This document shows, in pieces, positions 31,242-34,759 of a stretch of 34,759 nt of DNA. A program made the position numbers and the translations under genes. The notes beneath the pieces were generated by a model. That model did not search any database, was not told the DNA's origin, and was given only the letters and a program-made list of their open reading frames with translations. Origin of the DNA: Aquabacterium sp. (GTDB lineage Bacteria; Pseudomonadota; Gammaproteobacteria; Burkholderiales; Burkholderiaceae_C); the NCBI RefSeq assembly GCF_029946005.1, contig NZ_JAQSDR010000019.1, positions 1-34,759 of the forward strand. Reading direction: 5' to 3'. Each line of letters opens with the position of its first letter. The first letter of the stretch is position 1.

Positions 31242-33413
31242 ATGCTGCAAAAAACAAATCAAGCGCGCCACCCCTGTGGCGCAGCCCTCACCCTGCTCGC
31301 TTCGCTGGTCTGCGCCATGGTGGGCTCGGCCCACGCCCAGGCCGACACGCCCGCCGAGGCCCTGCCCACGGTCACCGTCAATGCCACCAGTTCACGACTC
31401 AACCAAGCCAGCATCACCGGCTTTGGCGACACGCCCACCTGGCAATTGCCCATGCAGGCGCAAACCTATTCCAGCACGGCGCTCAAGAACCGCGGCGCGC
31501 AGCGACTGGCCGACCTGACCAGCCTGGACGCCAGCATCAGCGACTCGTACAACGCCGTGGGTTATTGGGACTTCTTGTCGGTGCGCGGCTTCACGCTCGA
31601 CAACGCCTACAACTACCGCCGCGAAGGCCTGCCCATCATCGCGGAGACCAGCATCCCGCTGGACAACAAGGACGGCATCGAGGTGCTCAAGGGCACCAGC
31701 GGCATGCAGGCTGGCGTCAGCTCGCCCGGCGGGCTGGTGAACTACTTGGTCAAGCGGCCCACCGTCCATGTTCGCTCTGCCACGCTGGCCTTCACTGGCG
31801 GCAGCAGTGTGCTGGGCGCGGTGGACCTGTCTGAACGGTTTGGCGTGGGTCAGGCCTTTGGGCTGCGGCTGAATGTGGCCTACGAACACCTGGACCCAAA
31901 CGAGCGCTACGCCAACGGCCAACGCCACTTGCTGGCCCTGGCCACCGACTGGCGCGTGAACACCCGCAACCTGCTTGAGTTTGAAATTGAGCACAGCCGA
32001 CGCCAGCAGGCCAGCGTGCCGGGCTTCAGCCTGCTGGGCAGCACCCTGCCCGCCGCCAGCAGCATCAACCCCGACATCAACCTGAACCACCAGCCCTGGG
32101 CCCTGCCGGTGTTGATGGAGGGCACCACCGGCACCCTGCGTTGGACCTCGCAACTGAACGCCGATTGGGGGTTGACCACCACTTACGGCATCCAGAAGTT
32201 GTACAGCGATGACCGCACGGTGTTTGCGTATGGTTGCATCGTAGAAGGCTCGTACACCTCGTTTTGCAGCGATGGCACCTTCGATGCCAACGACTATGAC
32301 AGTGCAGCCGAAAGGCGCATCACCCAAGCGGTTGATATAGCGCTCAAAGGTAAAGTCAAGCTCGGCCAAACCACCCATGGCTTGAGTTTTGAGGCACTGC
32401 GCAGCGGGGCTCGCACGGACCTCAATATGGCCGCATTCAACACGATCGGCATCGGGGACATTTCTGGAGAATTCGGCCCTTACCCTCGTAATCCCACACT
32501 CAACTCAGCCCAGCACGTGCGCCGCAACACCAGCACCGAACTGTCGGTGAGTGATGCCGTGACCTTGTCCGAGCAATGGCACGCCTGGCTGGGACTGCGG
32601 CACACCCAACTGAAGCGCAGCACCCTGCTCAGCAACCGGCGCCTGCCAGAGGCCTTGACCGACGAGACCTTCAACACGCCGTGGATCGCCCTGGGTTACA
32701 GCTTTGCGCGCCAAAGGCAGGTCTATGCCAGCTGGGGCGAAGGCATAGAGTCCAAGAATGCGCCAGATACGGTTCCAGGCCTTTACATCAACGAAGGCGA
32801 CACCCTGCCTTCGCAGAAGAGCCGCCAGTTTGAAGTGGGCATGAAAGGTCAGGAATCTGAATGGGGCTGGGCGCTCAACACCTTCCAGATCCACCGCCCT
32901 CAGGCTGGCGGCATCAGCACCCAGGTCGGCAACACCTACGCCATGGACGGCCAAGCCGTGCACACCGGTTTGGAAGGCCAGCTGCAATCACGTTGGGGCC
33001 AGTGGGATTTGAACGCGAGCGCCATGTTTTTGCACGCGGAACGTGAAGGCAGCGTCAACCCCACCATCAACGGCAAAAAGCCCGTCAATGTGCCCGAGTA
33101 CGCCGTCAAACTGACTGCCGACTACAAGGTGGCCTTGCTTCAAGGCCTGACCTTGCAAGGTCAATTGGTGCACGAAGGCCGCCGAATGGTGCTGGAAGAC
33201 AACAGCATCAGCATCCCGGCCTGGACGCGCATCGACACGGGGCTGCGCTATGTGCAGGGCTGGCGCCAGCAAGGCGCGCTGACCTGGCGCTTGGGCATCA
33301 AGAACCTGCTCGACACCCGGGCGTGGCGTGAAGCGCCGCTGCAGTTCGACCACGCCTACCTGTTCCCGCTGGCCAGGCGCACGGTGACAGCATCGGTGCA
33401 AGCTGACTTCTGA
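31242..33413 (+). CDS. TonB-dependent siderophore receptor
   Basis: A 723-residue outer-membrane transporter for a ferric siderophore. A signal peptide ends near AHA-QA at about residue 32. The plug domain includes the segment ALKNRGAQRLADLTSLDASI, then the conserved FLSVRGFTLDNAYNYRREGLP, KDGIEVLKGTSGMQAG and SPGGLVNYLVKRP. The beta-barrel ends in the terminal phenylalanine (ASVQADF) needed for membrane insertion. The ATG at 31242 is used; a TTG three codons upstream is an alternative. The gene is only 21 bp behind the reductase gene and co-oriented, so it may share its transcript. The siderophore is unknown. No anti-sigma-interacting STN domain is apparent before the plug. Confidence 0.9.
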   Translation: MLQKTNQARHPCGAALTLLASLVCAMVGSAHAQADTPAEALPTVTVNATSSRLNQASITGFGDTPTWQLPMQAQTYSSTALKNRGAQRLADLTSLDASISDSYNAVGYWDFLSVRGFTLDNAYNYRREGLPIIAETSIPLDNKDGIEVLKGTSGMQAGVSSPGGLVNYLVKRPTVHVRSATLAFTGGSSVLGAVDLSERFGVGQAFGLRLNVAYEHLDPNERYANGQRHLLALATDWRVNTRNLLEFEIEHSRRQQASVPGFSLLGSTLPAASSINPDINLNHQPWALPVLMEGTTGTLRWTSQLNADWGLTTTYGIQKLYSDDRTVFAYGCIVEGSYTSFCSDGTFDANDYDSAAERRITQAVDIALKGKVKLGQTTHGLSFEALRSGARTDLNMAAFNTIGIGDISGEFGPYPRNPTLNSAQHVRRNTSTELSVSDAVTLSEQWHAWLGLRHTQLKRSTLLSNRRLPEALTDETFNTPWIALGYSFARQRQVYASWGEGIESKNAPDTVPGLYINEGDTLPSQKSRQFEVGMKGQESEWGWALNTFQIHRPQAGGISTQVGNTYAMDGQAVHTGLEGQLQSRWGQWDLNASAMFLHAEREGSVNPTINGKKPVNVPEYAVKLTADYKVALLQGLTLQGQLVHEGRRMVLEDNSISIPAWTRIDTGLRYVQGWRQQGALTWRLGIKNLLDTRAWREAPLQFDHAYLFPLARRTVTASVQADF

Positions 33414-33440
33414 TGCGGATGCGCAAAAAAATGCGCGCGC

Positions 33441-33470
33441 TTGCAGAGCCGTCTAAAAAACTGCTATAGT
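33441..33470 (+). promoter_or_regulatory. Promoter of tRNA-Asn
   Basis: TTGCAG (33441-33446) and TATAGT (33465-33470) are spaced 18 bp apart, 58 bp upstream of the tRNA, in an AT-richer stretch directly after the receptor gene. This is a good housekeeping sigma-factor match. Confidence 0.7.
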
Positions 33471-33528
33471 TTCGTTCTCGATTGATCACTGCAACGCGCA
33501 ATCCAAGCAGCCCAATTGAACCAAATAT

Positions 33529-33604
33529 TCCTCGATAGCTCAGTTGGTAGAGCGCCGGACTGTTAATCCGTAGGTCCCTGGTTCGAGCCCAGGTCGAGGA
33601 GCCA
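33529..33604 (+). tRNA. tRNA-Asn (anticodon GTT)
   Basis: The 76-nt cloverleaf includes encoded CCA. The acceptor arm TCCTCGA pairs with TCGAGGA. The D arm is GCTCAGTTGGTAGAGC. The anticodon loop CTGTTAA carries GTT at 33562-33564. The T arm is CCTGGTTCGAGCCCAGG. The first anticodon-stem pair is a C/T mismatch; the rest is regular. Confidence 0.96.
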
Positions 33605-33612
33605 AATAAGCG

Positions 33613-33642
33613 AAGCCCTGTACGAAAGTACGGGGCTTTTTG
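33613..33642 (+). terminator. Terminator after tRNA-Asn
   Basis: AAGCCC-TGTAC, a GAAA loop and GTAC-GGGGCTT form a stem followed by a T run, nine bases after the tRNA CCA end. Confidence 0.85.
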
Positions 33643-33710
33643 CTTGGTGGGTTCGGAAACCGATCCCATCCGTAAGATCAAGGGCCATGTCAACATCAGC
33701 GGAGCCTTTG

Positions 33711-34115
33711 ATGAAATCGCACCAAGTTCGCATCATCAGCCAGACGATCAATGCGCCGATCGCAGCAGCGTACGACTTCGCGCACAGGCCTGAAAACTTT
33801 CCAAAGTGGGCAGCTGGATTATCAAAGTCGCTCCACAAAACCACCAAGGGTTGGGTGGCGGACACGCCTCAAGGGGAGGCCATCGTGCGCTTCAGTGAAC
33901 CCAATGCGTACGGCGTACTCGATCACTGGGTAGAAATGTCGGGCAAGGCCAAGGTGTACATCCCCCTGCGCATGGTTGCCAACGCCAGTTGCACAGAAGT
34001 CGAGCTGGTGCTGTTTCGTCAACCAGAGATGAATGACCTCGATTTTGACAAAGATGAAGGCCTGGTCTTACAGGACCTTATTGCACTGAAAAAACTCCTT
34101 GAGGCAAGCCAATAA
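33711..34115 (+). CDS. SRPBCC (polyketide cyclase-like) family protein
   Basis: A 134-residue small protein with the START/Bet v1-like helix-grip pattern. The opening strand and helices are RIISQTINAPIAAAYDFAHRP and ENFPKWAAGL, followed by alternating strands (GEAIVRFSE, VLDHWVEM, VYIPLRMVAN, TEVELVLFRQP) and a long C-terminal helix (DEGLVLQDLIALKKLLEAS). Such proteins bind hydrophobic ligands; the ligand and role here are unknown. I choose the ATG at 33711 because GGAG lies six bases upstream; an in-frame ATG at 33687 would add eight residues with a poorly spaced site. It lies between the tRNA and the degenerate tRNA-end repeat. Confidence 0.75.
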   Translation: MKSHQVRIISQTINAPIAAAYDFAHRPENFPKWAAGLSKSLHKTTKGWVADTPQGEAIVRFSEPNAYGVLDHWVEMSGKAKVYIPLRMVANASCTEVELVLFRQPEMNDLDFDKDEGLVLQDLIALKKLLEASQ

Positions 34116-34258
34116 CGCGTTGGCCATGGCAAGAGCTGATCAGCCCGCTCTGATTGCTTGCAGCCCGCATCAAGGCTTAGGAAGCGCCCAGATCAACAAG
34201 CTAAAATGCAACCCGCTTCGAGCAGCAGTGCTTGCGGCTTTTGCTTTATTGATTGCTC

Positions 34259-34543
34259 ATGAAACCAATCCAAGCTGGCGACCACGCCGAAATCATCGAA
34301 GGTGCCCTCGGCACCAAGGGCCCTAACGTGGGCAAGCAAGTGCGCGTCGTCATCCTGCGTGGCGAGCACAGTGAGCATGGCCGCATCTGGAAGGTCGAGG
34401 GCGAAGGCTTGATCAGTGAATATGGCGCCGTGGGCACGACGGTGGACTGTGCTCAGTCATGGCTGCGCAAGATTGAGCCGCCGAAGCCGACTTCGGACAT
34501 CAGCACCGAGAAGGAAGTTGACGCACCACTGACGCATTCATGA
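34259..34543 (+). CDS. Small protein of unknown function
   Basis: A 94-residue frame starting MKPIQAGDHAEIIEGALG. It is a hydrophilic protein with beta-rich repeats of the kind GDHAEII, GKQVRVVIL, GRIWKVEGEG, ending in a charged tail. The composition suggests a small SH3-like/KOW-like barrel, but I do not recognise a named family. No clear ribosome binding site precedes the ATG. Positions 34435-34456, inside the gene, recur exactly at 34684-34705, which suggests a partial duplication of this gene or its ancestor downstream. Confidence 0.5.
   Translation: MKPIQAGDHAEIIEGALGTKGPNVGKQVRVVILRGEHSEHGRIWKVEGEGLISEYGAVGTTVDCAQSWLRKIEPPKPTSDISTEKEVDAPLTHS
34435..34456 (+). repeat. 22-bp direct repeat, copy 1
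   Basis: The 22 bases running from CACGACGGTGG to TGTGCTCAG are identical to 34684-34705, 249 bp downstream. This copy lies inside the small unknown gene. Confidence 0.8.
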
Positions 34544-34560
34544 CTGGGGTGGGCGCATAG

Positions 34561-34580
34561 GCCCAGGTCCGGAGCCAAAT
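34561..34580 (+). repeat. Degenerate copy of tRNA-Asn 3' end
   Basis: GCCCAGGTCCGGAGCCAAAT aligns with the tRNA-Asn 3' end at 33587-33607, with 19 of 21 positions matching and one base missing. It is followed by a terminator and then by GGGTTCGGAAACCGA (34624-34638), exactly as in the first copy (33649-33663). The two offsets are 974 and 975 bp, so the whole block of about 77 bp is a collinear direct repeat. No full tRNA precedes this copy. Confidence 0.65.
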
Positions 34581-34583
34581 TGG

Positions 34584-34617
34584 AAACGCCTCAGGCAGCA
34601 ATGTTCGAGGCGTTTTT
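34584..34617 (+). terminator. Terminator in the second repeat block
   Basis: AAACGCCTC and GAGGCGTTT form a nine-base-pair stem around a 14-nt loop, followed by a T-rich run. It terminates transcription of the small unknown gene. Its arms differ from the terminator after the tRNA although its position in the repeat is the same. Confidence 0.8.
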
Positions 34618-34683
34618 CTTTGCGGGTTCGGAAACCGAACTGGGCCGAAGCGCCGCATCGGTCTTGGGGTTTAACCTTGATGC

Positions 34684-34705
34684 CACGACGGTGGACTGTG
34701 CTCAG
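34684..34705 (+). repeat. 22-bp direct repeat, copy 2
   Basis: Exact second copy of 34435-34456, directly before the sequence at 34706 that may be an IS end. Confidence 0.8.
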
Positions 34706-34759
34706 GGGAGTGTCAGGATTTCTGTGTGTGAGGCGGGGTAATGAATCATTTACTTCGTT
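34706..34759. mobile_element. Possible IS256-like terminus at window edge
   Basis: The sequence GGGAGTGTCAGGATTTCTGT right after the second 22-bp repeat resembles IS256-family terminal repeats as I remember them. The element would extend beyond the window, so this cannot be verified from its other end or transposase. Confidence 0.25.

Noticed and set aside
1..34759. CRISPR array, rRNA operon or riboswitch
   Set aside because: No regularly spaced repeats, no rRNA-like sequence, and no recognisable SAM, cobalamin or similar leader ahead of the sulfur genes were seen.

Overview
The window looks like a chromosomal stretch from a betaproteobacterium, most likely order Burkholderiales and close to Comamonadaceae. 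This rests on high GC, the order of the sulfate-assimilation genes, and the style of icd, tRNA-Asn, fdxA and the lipase/foldase pair. It reads as a mobile-element-rich accessory half (about 1-19.6 kb) joined at the 3' end of icd to an ordinary core half (19.6-34.7 kb). No genome search was possible, so the taxonomic placement is inference.

Accessory half. Positions 1-3532 are insertion-sequence debris. They hold an IS3-type left end fused to a decayed IS66 element that carries an intact pRiA4b ORF-3-family passenger gene, then a full-length IS481-type element whose transposase has a one-base frameshift in a C tract. A secreted triacylglycerol lipase and its membrane-anchored foldase follow (4300-6234), separated by a perfect hairpin. 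Next is a miniature IS3 derivative (6465-7083) in which the first codons of OrfA are joined in frame to the catalytic half of OrfB. It abuts a plasmid- or ICE-derived island (about 7084-19590). The island holds an actin-like segregation ATPase (PRTRC protein D-like) with a small ParR/StbB-position partner, 1.2 kb without a convincing gene, a tyrosine recombinase, a large ParB-type protein, a 1146-residue superfamily 1 helicase, the 3' remnant of a TraG-type conjugation gene, a small membrane protein and a P4-type integrase. The integrase reads away from icd and has a cluster of candidate arm-type sites just upstream, so the island was probably inserted at the icd 3' end.

Core half. It contains icd, a DUF192 exported protein and a patatin-like lipoprotein. 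Then comes a tight co-oriented run from 22683 to 33413: TauE/SafE exporter, sulfite reductase hemoprotein, DUF934, cysH (APS-reductase type), cysD, cysN, siroheme methyltransferase, ferredoxin, ferredoxin-NADP reductase-like flavoprotein and a TonB-dependent siderophore receptor. Together these reduce sulfate to sulfide (CysDN, CysH, CysI), make the siroheme cofactor, and may supply electrons through ferredoxin, because no CysJ flavoprotein is present here. A tRNA-Asn with its own promoter and terminator, an SRPBCC protein and a small unknown gene follow. About 975 bp after the tRNA 3' end there is a degenerate copy of that end with its downstream flank.

The most interesting points are the reduced PRTRC-like segregation/recombination/helicase island, the self-contained mini-IS3 with a fused transposase, the arm-site cluster at icd, and the 975-bp-spaced repeat of the tRNA-Asn 3' end.
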